From assembly GCA_027382625.1 (NCBI GenBank), contig JAJKFJ010021272.1, forward strand, positions 26,344 to 90,343: DNA of 64,000 nt, given 5' to 3'. The notes below the pieces were generated by a model that had not been told where the DNA came from, did not search any database, and worked only from the letters and a program-made list of their open reading frames with translations. Shown here one piece after another: positions 10,182 to 21,618 of this stretch. The translations under genes were made by a program, and so were the position numbers. Position 1 is the stretch's first letter, and every line of letters begins with the position of its first letter. This DNA comes from Tetmemena sp. SeJ-2015 (lineage: Eukaryota; Ciliophora; Spirotrichea; Sporadotrichida; Oxytrichidae).

Positions 10182-12494
10182 GTATGTTCATCGTCTACAA
10201 TAGAATGAATGAATATTTCTGGTTTAAATTAGAAATAGTTCTTAAAAATTATTTGAATACTCTTCTATCTTTTGAATTAACACAGCACTCATTTCTAAAA
10301 TAAGTAGAAAGGGAGGAGGGAGAGCTTACCGAAGAATTAGGGAGAAATGAAGTCTTGATTTTGAGTCTACATCTAAGTTTGGTTATTCCCTGAGGAGCTC
10401 CCATAGTTAGTGTAGGCATTTTAAATACAAATCGTCACAAAATATAAAATTATCGGTTCTGTCATGATTGTAACTTTTGTGTGAAAGATAATAAATAAAG
10501 TGAGAATCTATCATGGGTGGAATTAGCGTTATTGTTTGAGTTTAAATTCATAAATAAACACGATTTTTAAGTTGCTATAAGAATTTGAATATTATCCACT
10601 TTGACTATTTAAAAATCTTAAAGAGGATATAAGTTTAACATATTAAGTATTTTAGTAGCCGTTGTACTGCTGCTACTTCGAAGCATAGTGCGAATTGTGG
10701 CTTGAGCTCTCTGTAAATATTTTAGCAAATAATATAGTAAAATTTTAGATAATAACTTTCTTAGATTAAACTTTGAACCTAAGATATATGATAGGAAGAT
10801 ATTTTATCTCTTGAGAGGAGGAGTTTGGAGGATGAGTGTATTTGATAGTTCTGGTTTAGTGAGCCTGGGGTGGTTTGGTAGACTAGTGTTGCTAATTATT
10901 GGTTGAGTTTTTTGTTGAGGAGAAGTTTGCGGAGTTATTGCTGTAGCTGCTAGACTCCTTCTGATAATAACTGCTATCATGGTGTCCTCCACCTCCTCTC
11001 TGATAAACCAATTGCTTTAGATATGAGTATAAAATTACAGATTTTGAGTTTAGTTAGAATAGGAGTTGTGATGAGAGCCGGAGGAACTTCCGCCTGAAGA
11101 GTAGCAACCACTTCCCTTGGAGCCTCTCGCACCTGTGCCAGAAGTATTCTTATTTGTGCCACTATACTCACCAGCTCATTAATTTATGATATGATGAAGT
11201 ACCTCCAGAAAAAAATAGTTAACTTAAAAACCACCCCTTCTCCTGAGAAAACTAAATCAGCAATAAGAGAGCCATAGCTGCCTATGTTGTTTTGAGTAGA
11301 GGTGGATCCGGAAGACGTGTAGCTAGCACCTTTAAAAAAGAATACTTAAATACTTAAACCATTTAATAATTGAATATAATTTGAAGGATTTTTTTTGTTA
11401 AATTAATGATAACCTTTGTCAAACTTCGATGCAGTATTAGGTGGCTATTCATATAAAAATCTTTTAAAATATCATATACTTCGAGGAATTAGAAAGCATA
11501 TTCAAACATTTTTTCTATTACCTTGTATTGAAATATATTTTCTAATCTTATTTAATTTGCTAAATTTCTGGAAAAATACTCACCAGCCAGGGTTGAATTA
11601 TTATGATATACTCTAACCTCCAGTTCCTCCTCTAGGTGGGTAATTTTGATTGTGGACATTCCGCCCCTTCTTCTAATTTAAAACTAGCTAGATGACTTTT
11701 ACAGAGTAGAGCCATGTAGATTTAATATAAATGATAGGTGGCTACCGGGAATAGTGAGACTTTTGATAGGTGGGTGAAACCATCTACTGAGCATTAGTTT
11801 AAGATTTTTAAGTGGTATTTCCTTTAGAGATACTTTAAGTCTCATTAGATATTACATTCAAATATATAGATATATTTAAACCATTAGTATCTATATGCTC
11901 TTCAGTTTGAAGATAAGAGCTTTGCTTTGAGGACTTTGCCTCAATTTCAAGAGAGCTTTTGGGTGAAGTTTGGCTCTGTGGTCTAATACCACCAGTTATC
12001 TACCCAGAGAGGTTGGATGAGGAACTGTTTTAATTTTCCGCTTAACTTTTTTTGTTCTCTTGGGTTTACAAAGAGTCAGATTTAGAGAATTCAGGTCTGA
12101 TGAACTCAGGACTCGACTCCACTCTATGACGCTTGTGTTTCTATCTTGATCCTTTTTAGTGGAACCTATCATCACACTAGGGGCAGAGCACTTACTCGCA
12201 CGCTTGGCAAGAAAATGCGCATTCTTGTTTAAATAGAAACACACACACATAGGAATAAGAATTTTAGTTCCTCACATTCATCGCAGATTCTGAGGCGCTT
12301 GTGTTGGGAAAATTTGACTTTTGCGCCACTGCTCCTTGCTCCACGAGAGAGCAAGTGTTCTTCGTAGTCGCATTGTGAGCACAGAAAAATCTCACAATCT
12401 AAGCAAAAAATGTAGTTTAAAGTATAATTTAGCATCGGACATAGGCTTTAGCTATGTCCTGGGTGCATACTTGACACAGAGCCGAATAGTTCAT
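10182..12494 (-). CDS. Double B-box zinc-finger protein with G/S/Y/N-rich tail, IES-interrupted
   Basis: ATG at 12494. After removing two IESs (pointers TGC and TATT) the N-terminus reads as two B-box-like zinc-binding modules. The first has C-x2-C (CQVC), CLDC, CSQCDYEEH and a later HKR. The second has CDEC, CQAC, CPQCDDRFH and KHKRH. The following 150 residues are S/Q/N-rich. Then comes a low-complexity stretch with GGGGHHDSSYYQKESSSYSN and similar (about 11140-10800), reached through a 20-bp IES with pointer ATCT. The last coding block (about 10420-10182) contains NAYTNYGSSSGNN and a GTAAGC intron. No stop is met before the 17-bp repeat at 10165, so the gene probably continues elsewhere; joining to the LOTUS gene at 5501 is one option. 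B-boxes usually mediate protein contacts in TRIM-like or regulatory proteins; the specific role is unknown. Confidence 0.75.
11023..11042. other. IES, 20 bp, pointer ATCT (minus-strand sense)
   Basis: Direct repeats AGAT at 11019-11022 and 11039-11042 flank an AT-rich stretch in the B-box gene tail. Excision with retention of one copy joins the SNQTQNL and LVYQRGGGG reading frames. The ends are not GT-AG. Confidence 0.7.
12236..12257. other. IES, 22 bp, pointer TATT (minus-strand sense)
   Basis: It lies between the two B-boxes and contains a (GT)n tract. Removing it plus one TATT copy restores the frame from CDECEELKF into FKQECAFSCQAC, exactly as zinc-finger spacing requires. Confidence 0.75.
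12406..12434. other. IES, 29 bp, pointer TGC (minus-strand sense)
   Basis: GCA repeats at 12403-12405 and 12432-12434 flank an AT-rich stretch. Excision joins AKAYVRC to LDCEIFLC in frame and completes the first B-box. Confidence 0.7.
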
Positions 12495-13008
12495 TCTTAA
12501 TTATCTCACACTCATTAAATATACAGGCATGAAAATTTTAAAGATTCATTATTGATGATTTCATAATTAATATCGCTTGTCAAAAAGATTATAATTTATG
12601 AATAAAAGGTGCACTAGTGCACTTAGTATGGAATATTTAAATTATTTCTTAATAAGAGTTGGCCTCATAAATTATATGCTCCCTACTTTAATGATTCAAT
12701 CCAAAATTAGCTATATCTCATAAATATCTCATCAATTAATGTTCCTTGTTTATCAATTAAATAAGAATTTAGAAGCTGAATCTTTTTTTACTAACGATTA
12801 GATAAACTAGTTAGATGCTCATAGCAGATATATGTGCACTCCTATTTTTATTCAAACACAAAAAGAAATAAAGCTGAAGTAGAAACTTTTGAATTTCGTG
12901 AATTTAATCAATTGCATGTATGTTCATAAATATAGATTTTTAATGTTAAAGAAAACTTAAATCTACAAGAAACATAGTCTGGGCCATTTATTAAGTGGCT
13001 TAGTAATT

Positions 13009-14845
13009 TCAGTAAGGAAACCTAAATATATGGATGAATCTCTTATAGCTTTGATGCTATTCCTGTAAAATATCTGTTACGATAGCTCCAAAATTTAAGA
13101 ATACTACTTTGATCTCTTGAATTATCGGCAGCTTGGCGAAGTATTCATCACCCTGCATCTCCTCTTCCAACATTTACTACTGCTAAAGCCTCTTTTCAAT
13201 ATAGTTTTTACCTACTCGCAATTTGATATTGTTACCAGTTACCAACTCTCCCTCTTCAAAGAAATATCCTTAGTATGAGAATTAAATGTTAATCAAAGGA
13301 GTGCTGTTCAGATTGATTTAAGCGATTAGATTGAGAGTCAGGCTCAGATACTGAGTTTGCAAGTTAATTATTCTCAGTCATATCCTCTTAAGACATGTTA
13401 GTTAATGTTGCATCACCATTCAAACAAGTTAAATATCAAGAGTTACTTCTTAATTCTTGAGAGCTGCCTTGGATCTACTTTCATGAGTATCATTCAGGTG
13501 TTGATCTTCAGCTGTCTCTTCTTTTATGCTACCTCCGTGAGTACCGGCCAGGTTGTTATTTACAAACGACTCTGGAGTTATCTGAGTGAATCTAATCATA
13601 GATTGCTCGCTCTCCTCCACTTGATACTTCCAATAAAATTCATAAAATTTAAGTTATACTTGTTTCCTTTTAGCCACCTATGCTTTAGGAAAAACTTAGC
13701 CAAGTGAGTGAAGAGCTGCATGCCTCTGATCTTCTGAGAAAATTTCATCTCATGTTCGTAGTAAAGAGTCACATCGTATCTCATGTCGGTTCCTGAATGG
13801 AGTTCTACTATAAGAGGTGACAAAAGCATAGGGGTCATTGCTAAATCATGCACACAGTGCTTACAATCGATTAGTAACTTTTAATTGATCGAAAAGCGAA
13901 AATTTATAAATTTGTTGTTAATGTATGGTGAGATCTGCTTTGACACATGATTAGTCACAGTAAAATGCATTCCTACACTTAGAGCAAGTGTTCGTGTAAT
14001 AGACGTAAGAGTTGCAGTTATTGCATCGAATAACGATCTTAGGAATGTTTTCTTTCGTAAGACTCAACCCAGTCAGATTTAGTCGATATTCATTAAATCA
14101 TTACTTCCTTCTTCAGAGCAGTTCCTTATGCAAATAATTTTCATTTATTTCGATAAATAATGACCTAGAGGATTTTGTAAGTTTGGAGGCGACATAATTA
14201 AAAGTTAATAAAGCAAAATCAATCTTATCATCGACAAGTCCTATCTATTTCTTTAGTTATAGAGCGTCATTCGTAGTGTCAAACTTCTGGAAGATTATCA
14301 TAATTAATTACAACTATGAAATAATCTGCTTTCTCTTTATGATGCCGTTGATTATCCCATTATATGATTTAGATTATTATATGTGGAAGATTATCCAGTT
14401 GTTCCACATCATCTTAATTTATATCACATGAAGATATATTCTATAATAGACATAATTGAAGGTCGTACTGCAAAATTTATATTTTTCCATAAAATTAGTA
14501 AAATTTAAAACTCGTTAAGTGTTGTCTGTAATAGGCTTCATTATAATTAAATAAGTTATGAATTTAAATTGCACAGATTTTGGAACATGTCAATCATTAC
14601 TTATTCCTCAACATTTACAAAGTAGATCAGTTCCGTACATCTTCAAAAACTCGTTTCAATATATTATTATTGTCTGTAATTCTTGATAATAAGTGAAGGA
14701 ATTTTGATAAAGCCCTAGCTCCTTTCTCTTAAATTTATTTGATTATTCCTTCATAAATCTCTTGTAAGTTTAGATCAATATTATAAGAACAAAAATTCCA
14801 CATCTCTTAATACTCTTGATCCACCACATTGCTTATCTCCTCCAT
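13009..14845 (-). CDS. MYND-like zinc-finger protein (interrupted)
   Basis: ATG at 14845 (MEEISNVVDQEYQEMWNF). The best-defined part, around 14060-13920, encodes CNNC, CSKC and YCDQSC with a following H and, after an interruption, CKHC, the spacing of a MYND-type C6HC zinc finger. Upstream is an all-helical region. Downstream is a segment containing YYEHEMKFSQKIRGM, LTHLAKFFLKHRW-like helices and ITPESFVNNN, then an acidic S/Q-rich tail (SVSEPDSQSN) and a last block ending at TGA 13009-13011. MYND fingers bind proline-rich peptides in regulatory proteins and SMYD methyltransferases. No SET domain was recognised, so only the finger is claimed. Several unresolved frame changes (near 14580, 14110, 13870, 13660, 13400 and 13270) indicate introns or IESs. 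The stop position is the least certain part. Confidence 0.6.
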
Positions 14846-15026
14846 TGCTAATTTCTTTATTTGTATTTTGCCTTTGGAAAGTTTAATTTAAATTTGTTTT
14901 CATCTTTAATTTCAATATTACTCCACCAATTACTATTGCAGATCTCTAAATCTCTTTATTTTAAATTCATAATATTTTTTCTAAGAAGTATTTATCAATA
15001 AGACTTAAACTCCTCAAAATTGGTGG

Positions 15027-16750
15027 TCAATGCTAGGAGGGAGGAATCATATTGACTTAGAATATAGTTTGGTTTGCCTTGAACACCATCTCGTTAAATA
15101 TTTCGTAGTCCTCATTTAAGTATAGCCAAGTTCCATTTGTGCTAGGCTTGTTATGGAATCCATCTATCAACACCCATGCTCCGGTCTCGCTGCATTTAAT
15201 ATGAGCCTGCGTCTTAGACAGCAGCTTATCGTCAATCCGGATATCGCAGTTAGGTGTGCGTCCAATAATGATCTCCTATCCCTCGTTTTTGAAATAACTA
15301 TAGAGAATCAATAACTTTGTTGAGAAGTAAAGATATACTTACAAGATCTCTCCGGAGGATGGACCACCAAAAATCTTAAGCTTTAGCCTGTGTGCTTCAA
15401 CATGTGCATTATAGCTGTCATAGTCATCACCCTAGTCTTTTAGCAAATTCACTACAATATGGGCCTCTCCCACGTTAATTATCATATTATCTTTCAAAAT
15501 CTAAAGAAGAATCAGTAAGTACTCTTAACTTACAGTTGGCGTTTCTTGCTTCACAAAGACTCCATGTCCTATTCCCAGATCTTTGATGAAGTATCTTAGC
15601 TGATCTGCATCAAACTTAATTTGAAAGTGTCTGCCCCTTTGCTGTTCGGCTGTTTGTGGGTTCTTGCTCGGAATTACAAAATCATTCACTACTTGCTTCT
15701 ACAAAGAGGTTTTAATTTTTTTGAGTTGGATGCAATTTAGCATTAGATGACTTACTGGTTTAGTTGTAGTTTCTGCGTTAGGATCATGCGTTCCTTTCTT
15801 GACACTCTTCTTCCTTCCAAAATAAACGACTCCATCGATTATTCCTCTTAGAGAAGGATGGCTTTGGATTCCTAGAGCGTTTATCTCTATTTTCATGCCT
15901 TTTTGAAGCGTGGCAGAGCTCACAACCTATAGAAATTATGATTGGGTCAAACATTTCCAATTATTGTTATTCAAATTTTTTGATACTTTATTTTTGCTTC
16001 AACAATAATAGTAAATTACTTACAGTTAATTCGAGCTTTGGGATTTGAGGAGCCAGCTTGATAAGTCTATTTTTGAGTTCAATATCCTAGCCTTCGAAAG
16101 CATTTTTGATCTGCTGTCTCTTATTTTTATCAGTGAGGACATCAATGCTCTCATTTGGGTCATTTCCAGCTGCATTTGAATTTTTATTATTCTTGTGTAC
16201 AGCTGTGGTGCGGGAGTTTTGCTTGAAGAGTGCGGCCTCATCATTTAGATTGTTATTGTGATTTCTTTTGTTTACCTCTGTCATGTTCTCAACATTGTTA
16301 TCATAGTTACAAAGGTTGTTGTTGCAGCACAGCTTCTATAACAAAAGATTTAGTAATGCTCCAAGTTAAGAATATATCCATGCTTAAGAACATGATTTTG
16401 GAGAAATAAATGCTTCTCTTTATAAGTTTAAAGCAAAGTTCAGAGATTGTAATTGACAACAACAAGATTATAGTAGGAAATTTATTTAAAATCAGTGATT
16501 GATTAAAATAATAAATGGAGAGTTGCAACTTCGTGTCAGTTTAAATCGCAGATTCACCCCCTTATCTGTAGCTTGCTCGATAGTTTATTAAAAATAATAT
16601 AATCTTCTTTAATCATCTTCAGAGCTCTTCTCAGCAGCTAGATATGACTCACGCATTCCTCGTCATCTTCATCATAATCTTCATTTAAACTTGTGTCGCG
16701 TATAAATCTTTACTGAGTGCTCCCATAAAAAAGTTACAAGGATCAAAAGT
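15027..16750 (-). CDS. FHA-domain protein
   Basis: The C-terminal third is a canonical forkhead-associated domain: GRTPNCDIRIDD, SKTQAHIKC and STNGTWLYL at about 15250-15110, with TGA at 15027-15029. FHA domains bind phosphothreonine peptides. A second, more divergent FHA-like fold may precede it (GVVYFGRKKS, then FIKDLGIGHGVFV). The middle is joined by GT-AG introns beginning with GTAAGT. The N-terminal part, acidic then N-rich, contains SLNEDYDEDDEECVSH. It is attached through a 239-bp IES with pointer AAGCT, which brings KLSSKL in frame with CCNNNL. The true start codon upstream of 16740 was not found, so the 5' limit is approximate. The N-terminal MDS and part of its neighbouring IES are duplicated at about 54420-54760. 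Role unknown; likely phospho-dependent signalling. Confidence 0.8.
16336..16574. other. IES, 239 bp, pointer AAGCT (minus-strand sense)
   Basis: AGCTT at 16331-16335 and 16570-16574 are direct repeats at the ends of an AT-rich insertion. The alternative reading ends at an early TGA in the insertion, while excision gives a continuous frame into the FHA protein. Confidence 0.65.
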
Positions 16751-16850
16751 TCTTAAAATTTGATGCTGAATCGAATCAAATAAGAATTATTTAAATTGGA
16801 CACACTTCAACTGCCACTGATTTATTCTATTTTAATTTAATATCAAATTT
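16490..16850. repeat. Source copy of a segmental duplication (FHA-gene 5' region)
   Basis: Similar over about 350 bp to 54415-54790 in the same orientation. Shared stretches include AAAATAATAAATGGAGA, ACTTGTGTCGC and ACACACTTCAACTGCC. The copy spans both MDS (acidic segment of the FHA protein) and adjacent IES sequence. Confidence 0.7.
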
Positions 16851-17310
16851 ATTTGTCTTTTTTAATTATATGCTCAGTTATAGTAGCAATTATACTTTAG
16901 TAAGATAAATGGCCTTAGAAAAGTTAACCTCATTCTGCAGAATATCGAACTAAGCAGATTGATTTCCCACATTTATCTTATGAATATCCAGGTTCAAACG
17001 CGTTTACTTACCGAGAGATTGGAATTTTGCTAACCCATTTTTAAATTATAAATTAACAATAAATAAAAGCATTCAAGAAAGAATACCTCTATTTATATCA
17101 ATTAAAATTTATCTCTAATCTTTTTTAATTTTCCATCAAACTACCTATGATTGAAACACTACCTATCGCATTATCATAAGTAGAGATAGGAAGAATGAAA
17201 ATTAACTAGGTATTCTTCTTATAGAAGGAAACGATAAGCATATTTTATTCATAGATTATTGATAGATCATACTTTCGTAATTGCTCTGCCAGAGGCATTT
17301 AAACTCATTA

Positions 17311-18635
17311 TCAGATACCAGACTCGCCAACTTGATAATAACATTAAGGACACAAGTGCTTTACATTATAGCATCTCTTAATGCAAAAGGGCACACAGCA
17401 AAGAGGATAGCAAGCAAAGAAGCAGAAAACAATGCAAGCACACCACTGATTACCAGTGCATTCATACTTCAGCTTAGTTCTTTATTCTTTGTCAGTTTTA
17501 CATTAAGGACACTTGAATTGCATAGGGACTCGTTTCCCGTAAACTCGCGGTAGGCGAACAAATTTTCTTTGCTTCTCAGCTATTAAGAATTCTGTAAACT
17601 TTCCACTCTCTTTCGCCAAGTTATGATGAATAAATCCGATATAATAAAATTAAAAGTTCTTCTTACTAGATGATGCATTAAAAGATAAAGTGAATAATAA
17701 TTGGTTAATTGCGTTGTTATTAGTATTTTCTTGATGTTCAATGGCTATGTGATTTTTATAAGCTTGCTGTAGGGGTTGCGTCTCTCCAATGATGAGAGTC
17801 TTAGGTTTTTGAAAGTTATAAGGGACATTACTCTCGTTATCTAAGGCTTTCTTTTCTTCCTCTATCTCCATGTCTAGTGAGCCATCAAGGTTCTTCCTCT
17901 CCTCTTTGGATCGGTTTGCATCTTCAAAATGTAAAAGCACACAATATCCTTACTTTAGCTCTAAGAGGTATTTAGTATCTTGCTCTGAGAATTATGGTTG
18001 GGATGAGCATGGCGGGGACTGCCCTCTGTTACTATATTTTTATTGTTTGTAATTAAAGGGAATTAAAGGGCCCCCGGCATAAATAAGATAGGCCGTGACG
18101 TCAATGATATTGCTGTGACGCACTTATCTGACGCACACAAACCTACCAGCCGAATAGGGATATTAAACACGTGGCACCCCCGCCACCTCACATTCTGAGC
18201 AGAAGCCCCAGGCTTCTGCAGACCATCCAAAAAACCTAAAAGGAGAAAAAAATCCGGTAGCTTCGGACCGAGAGCAAGTCGCTGCTCCGTAGCGTCTGGC
18301 TTCGCTGTTCAGCTGCATGACTGAGTGTTTACCCATAGATCTCGTCCCTCCACGCCTACAAGGATTAGGAGGGTGAGTGGGAACCACTCACCTTTGATTA
18401 TCTCTCCAGTGAGCAGCTCAACCACCTTCCCCAGGGCTTCGGCTGCCATTATCCCTTGCCTCTTTTAAGCACTCACCCACCAGCCAATGGATTATCAAAC
18501 CAGAAAGCCTTCAGGGAAAGGGCGACCGGTGCCTAGTGCCGGTCGTGTGCGTCCTGAATTTTAACTTTCTAATTTAATACTTTTTTTATTGTTTGAATGA
18601 TTAATTTTGTTGTTGCTTTCGTTTTCTTCCATCAT
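17311..18635 (-). CDS. LITAF-domain protein, IES-interrupted
   Basis: ATG at 18635 (MMEENESNN), TGA at 17311-17313. The C-terminus is a LITAF (SIMPLE-like) domain: CPQCKTDKE, a hydrophobic cysteine-rich membrane-inserting stretch (WCACIVFCFFACYPLCCVPF), then CYNVKHLCPQC. These paired CxxC motifs bind zinc and the hydrophobic segment anchors the protein on endosomal or lysosomal membranes in the family. The N-terminal half is N/S/Q-rich and disordered. A 546-bp IES (18050-18595) splits the first codons from the rest, and a 36-nt GT-AG intron (GTAAGG to TTGAAG) near 17920-17955 is needed to reach the next frame. The middle, with SFNASSSKKNFQFYY, reads through but could hide another intron. Domain assignment is secure; N-terminal joins are well supported by frame. 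Confidence 0.85.
18050..18595. other. IES, 546 bp, 13-bp pointer, contains GC-rich repeat
   Basis: TTTTTATTGTTTG occurs at 18037-18049 and 18583-18595 (minus-strand sense CAAACAATAAAAA). Joining through one copy makes the N/S-rich N-terminus of the LITAF protein continuous in frame. Nearly all of the insertion is the GC-rich dispersed repeat. Confidence 0.8.
18053..18578 (-). repeat. GC-rich dispersed repeat, copy 1
   Basis: About 525 bp, far richer in GC than its surroundings, and nearly identical to 59702-60226 in the opposite orientation. Its inner part contains a hairpin (GGTGAGTGG, short loop, CCACTCACC). No convincing long coding frame is shared by both copies with TGA as stop. It could be a non-autonomous element (SINE- or MITE-like); clear terminal inverted repeats or polymerase III boxes were not identified. 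Confidence 0.75.
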
Positions 18636-18845
18636 TTTATAATTATTGTTTTAATTATCTCTCTTTAAATCAAAGATTAAAATCTAAGGTCTTACACTAA
18701 AATATGGCTTGTGGTAATCTGGAGAGTGCTAACTCGTAACAAAAGTTTATTAGAGGCATTGCAAGATTTATTAAATTAATTTTATTTAGATAGAAAAAAA
18801 TTAAGACTGGCTGAAACCTTAGCGAACTGGAAAAGGAAAAATATT

Positions 18846-19993
18846 TCATTTTTTGAAAAGTAAAATGAGGTAGGAAAATGTTTAATGAATAGTTTCTATT
18901 CGGATTGAATTAACTACAGAGAGAAGCTTGAAAATCTTATAAGGAAATCGTTTTGTACCAATTCCCTATTCATTTAAGCAATTAAAAGTATATAGGATTT
19001 AAATGCTTAATTATCTCTCTGCTGTGAATGACTTTTATGATGAGTTATCATATTTCTAATTTACTTGACTTATTAAAGTGGAGCGTTATGAAATTAAATT
19101 AAAATGTCCATTGAAGGACCTCTCTTCAGTTATCCTATCCATCTCGTCGTCTTCCTGTTATCGTTGATTGTAATCAAGCAGATCTCCTTGTACTTTATTG
19201 TGTGAGTTAATATTCAGATGAGTATTGTTTAAAGTTTCCTTCTATTAGGTAAAGTTTTCAGCTGTAAGAATAGCTGGAGTTTGCTAACTTGAATCATTTT
19301 GGTAATTAAATGAAAGAAAGACCCATTATAAACAGGTACTTGTGAGGAGAAATAATAGAAGACTTGTGCTTGATTTTAACTACATGAGTTTATAAAACCA
19401 ATTTATTCTTTCTCCTTTCACTAGCTCCTCCATCATGGGAAACTACCTCCTCATTTTGATTGATGTGATGCGAATGAGGCCTTCCTCCATTTCTCTAGTT
19501 AAGTTTAAGCTCTTCCTCTCTCTGCTAGAGAATAGTCAAATCACTCTTGTTCAGAAGTTTCTAGTGGTCTTCCTCCTCACCTTCTCCAAAAAACCCATCT
19601 CTCCTACTTCTGTCATCAATCAAATGCATCAAAAGTGCAACAATTAAATATCATTTAGGAATGATGAATGTTCTCTGACTCTTAGGCATCGAAAACTTAG
19701 GCAGACACATCAAGTGAAGGATGAATAACGCTCGGACTGTGTAGCACAGGCATGCTACTTTCAAATTTTTAACGATTGCTGTACCCTCTTTGATAAGGAG
19801 ACTACTAATTAGCCACGTTAATCTTTTAATGGCCCTAATCATGCTTGTTGTCATCTAATGAGCTCCAATTATTTTGCTTTGCTCTAAAAAACTGAGAATA
19901 AAATACACTTTCCAAGGATTTATTGCTTCTTTATGTATAATTAAAAATCACGTTTGAGGATTTCTTTCTTTAGAAAAATACTTACTCTTCCAT
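18846..19993 (-). CDS. N/Q/H-rich unknown protein
   Basis: ATG at 19993 (MEE), then a GTAAGT-to-TTTTTAG intron leads into AKQNNWSSLDDNKHDQGHQ. The frame stays open through KINVANQQSPYQRGYSNRQK and SPSVIHPSLDVSAQVFDAQE. A short interruption near 19650, probably an IES with pointer TGA, is then needed to enter GFFGEGEEEDHQKLLNK and an E/Q/K-rich helix. A last block (about 19290-18846, ending TGA) is open but may need one more join. The composition is hydrophilic and probably disordered, with a possible coiled-coil segment QQREEELKLNQ. No family recognised. Confidence 0.5.
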
Positions 19994-20193
19994 CTTATAA
20001 ATCTACTTTCAATTGCGATATTTTGCTTTTGTTTCCTCCTGGAATATCAAATTTTAAAACTTAAATTTTTCAATGAATTATAATTATCTAAATATAGCCT
20101 AAATCGGCTGAATTTTATTATCTTATTATGCTCTTATTTATTTGAGAATAACAGGGAGAGAATTAACTTGTTCAATAAATAATTGAAAGAGAA

Positions 20194-21455
20194 ATGAAGT
20201 CACTAGACTTATTTAGGAAGATGCCTAAGGATTTAACTGAAGGAACTTATCAATTTATTTTATTAATTTGAATTTAAAAAACGAACTTACTGCGGTGCTG
20301 TGGGTAAGCTAGAAGCCTCTGTTTATTGATTATAGTGTCCCTTGTGTGCACAGGATTTCTCGTTTTGCTTTGTGGCACAGAATTCATGAAGTTTCTTACA
20401 GTAGAAACTAAACTACTCATACACACAAACACACATATTCCATTCATGACTAAGATAATCGATTTGAATGTTAGGTTTAAGTCTTACATGCTAGTAGATG
20501 GAAGTCACCACGATGATAGATTGAATATAAATGTGGACATCACCTTCCCATACATGCCTTGCGAGCTTCTTTCACTTGACGTCATGGATGTCATGGGTAC
20601 TCACATTCAAGATATTGGGGGATCACTTTTCAAGCGAAGACTCACAGATAAAGGGGAATTCATCTCAGAAACAAGCATGCTTGATTATGTACAAGACAGG
20701 TCTGAGCTACTCAGAAAGGTAAAGGATGAACGAAATCAAAATCAAGGATGCCAACTCAAAGGCTTCTTCAGTATCAATAGAGTCCCAGGAAATTTAAATA
20801 GCTGAAATAATATCATCTATGAAAAAGACATGAGTATATTCATATATGGCTGATTAAATTTCCACATAAGCACTCATGCACATAGCGACTTACTTATAAA
20901 CCTCGAGCAATAAGGGCTTACATTTGACTTCAGTCATAGAATTGATCACGTGTCATTCGGCAAGTAACAAGACTTCGACTAAATAAAGGCTTAGTATTTC
21001 TCGAAAGGAGCGACCTATGGAGAACTAAATCCCCTTGATGGTTTGGAATTCAAGCCTCGCCTTGATAAAGACTAAAGACCTATGGAATTAAGTACCTTCT
21101 TCTACATGGACGCTGTATTAACAGAATACTAGGACATTTCAGGCAATAAACTCTCTATGTATCAACTCACTGCAACAAAGAAATCAGAATCGAACACTTA
21201 AGTTTATTTAAAGTGAAGTTATTTTTATATTGCCCATATATCTTAATTAATTGAGTGTCCAATCAATTAACCTTTAGTTATGCTCTCTCTCCAATCAAGG
21301 TTATCTTTACTCAATAGACAGAGAATGTGATAGACTTCTTGACTTATATCTGTGCTATTGTTGGAGGCATCTTCACAGTTGCGAGTGTCATAGATGCTTT
21401 AATTCACAGATCTGTTGCCATCTTATTCAAGCAGAGGATTGGGAAATTAAGTTGA
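20194..21455 (+). CDS. ERV46: ERV46/ERGIC3-like COPII cargo-receptor subunit, four IESs and one intron
   Basis: ATG at 20194, TGA at 21453-21455. The joined product has the whole ERGIC family plan. There is a short cytosolic N-terminus (MKSLDLFRKMPKDL) and a transmembrane segment (VCTGFLVLLCGTEF). The luminal part contains NINVDITFPYMPC, LSLDVMDVMG, FKRRLT, GCQLKGFFSINRVPGN, FHISTHAH and DFSHRIDHVSFG. A second transmembrane region follows (YICAIVGGIFTVASVIDA). ERV46/ERV41 complexes recycle between ER and Golgi and capture cargo. One GT-AG intron (20304-20335) and four pointer-flanked IESs interrupt it, all described separately; each removal is required to keep conserved blocks in frame. IES boundaries fall inside conserved motifs (for instance between GN and FHIS), so the pointer assignments are well constrained. 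Confidence 0.93.
20250..20289. other. IES, 40 bp, pointer GAACTTA
   Basis: Direct repeats GAACTTA at 20243-20249 and 20283-20289. Excision joins DLTEGT to the YCGAV segment before the first membrane span of the ERV46-like protein. Confidence 0.85.
20304..20335 (+). other. GT-AG intron, 32 nt
   Basis: Begins GTAAGC and ends TTATAG, in the ERV46-like gene. Splicing joins GCT GTG G to TG TCC and keeps the transmembrane segment in frame. It lies 14 bp from an IES, so the two kinds of interruption coexist in one gene. Confidence 0.85.
20416..20493. other. IES, 78 bp, pointer CTA
   Basis: CTA at 20413-20415 and 20491-20493. Its length is a multiple of three and it has no TGA in frame, so it masquerades as coding. 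Removal brings LTVETKL next to VDGSHHDDRLNIN, as in the family. Confidence 0.8.
20796..20861. other. IES, 66 bp, pointer AAATTT
   Basis: AAATTT at 20790-20795 and 20856-20861. The unexcised frame hits TGA at once. Excision yields RVPGNFHIS, the family hallmark. Confidence 0.9.
21208..21281. other. IES, 74 bp, pointer TTAT
   Basis: TTAT at 21204-21207 and 21278-21281. Excision joins NTQVY to ALSPIKV, the conserved segment before the second membrane region. Confidence 0.85.
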
Positions 21456-21618
21456 GCTATCTCATTCCATAATAGACTTTAATAGTTTGAAATGAAGTTG
21501 ATTAACATCCTTAGTCTTAATATTTATATTTACATATTTAAACAATTTAAGCATTTTAATGAACACTTTCTAAATTCTTGAGCAGCAGTCACTCATTCAA
21601 CCGGCTTTATAATCAGCT

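Noticed and set aside
18163..18387. Minus-strand ORF of 74 codons inside the GC-rich repeat
   Set aside because: The frame is not maintained in the second copy at 59702-60226, and its composition reflects GC-rich repeat sequence rather than a conserved protein.
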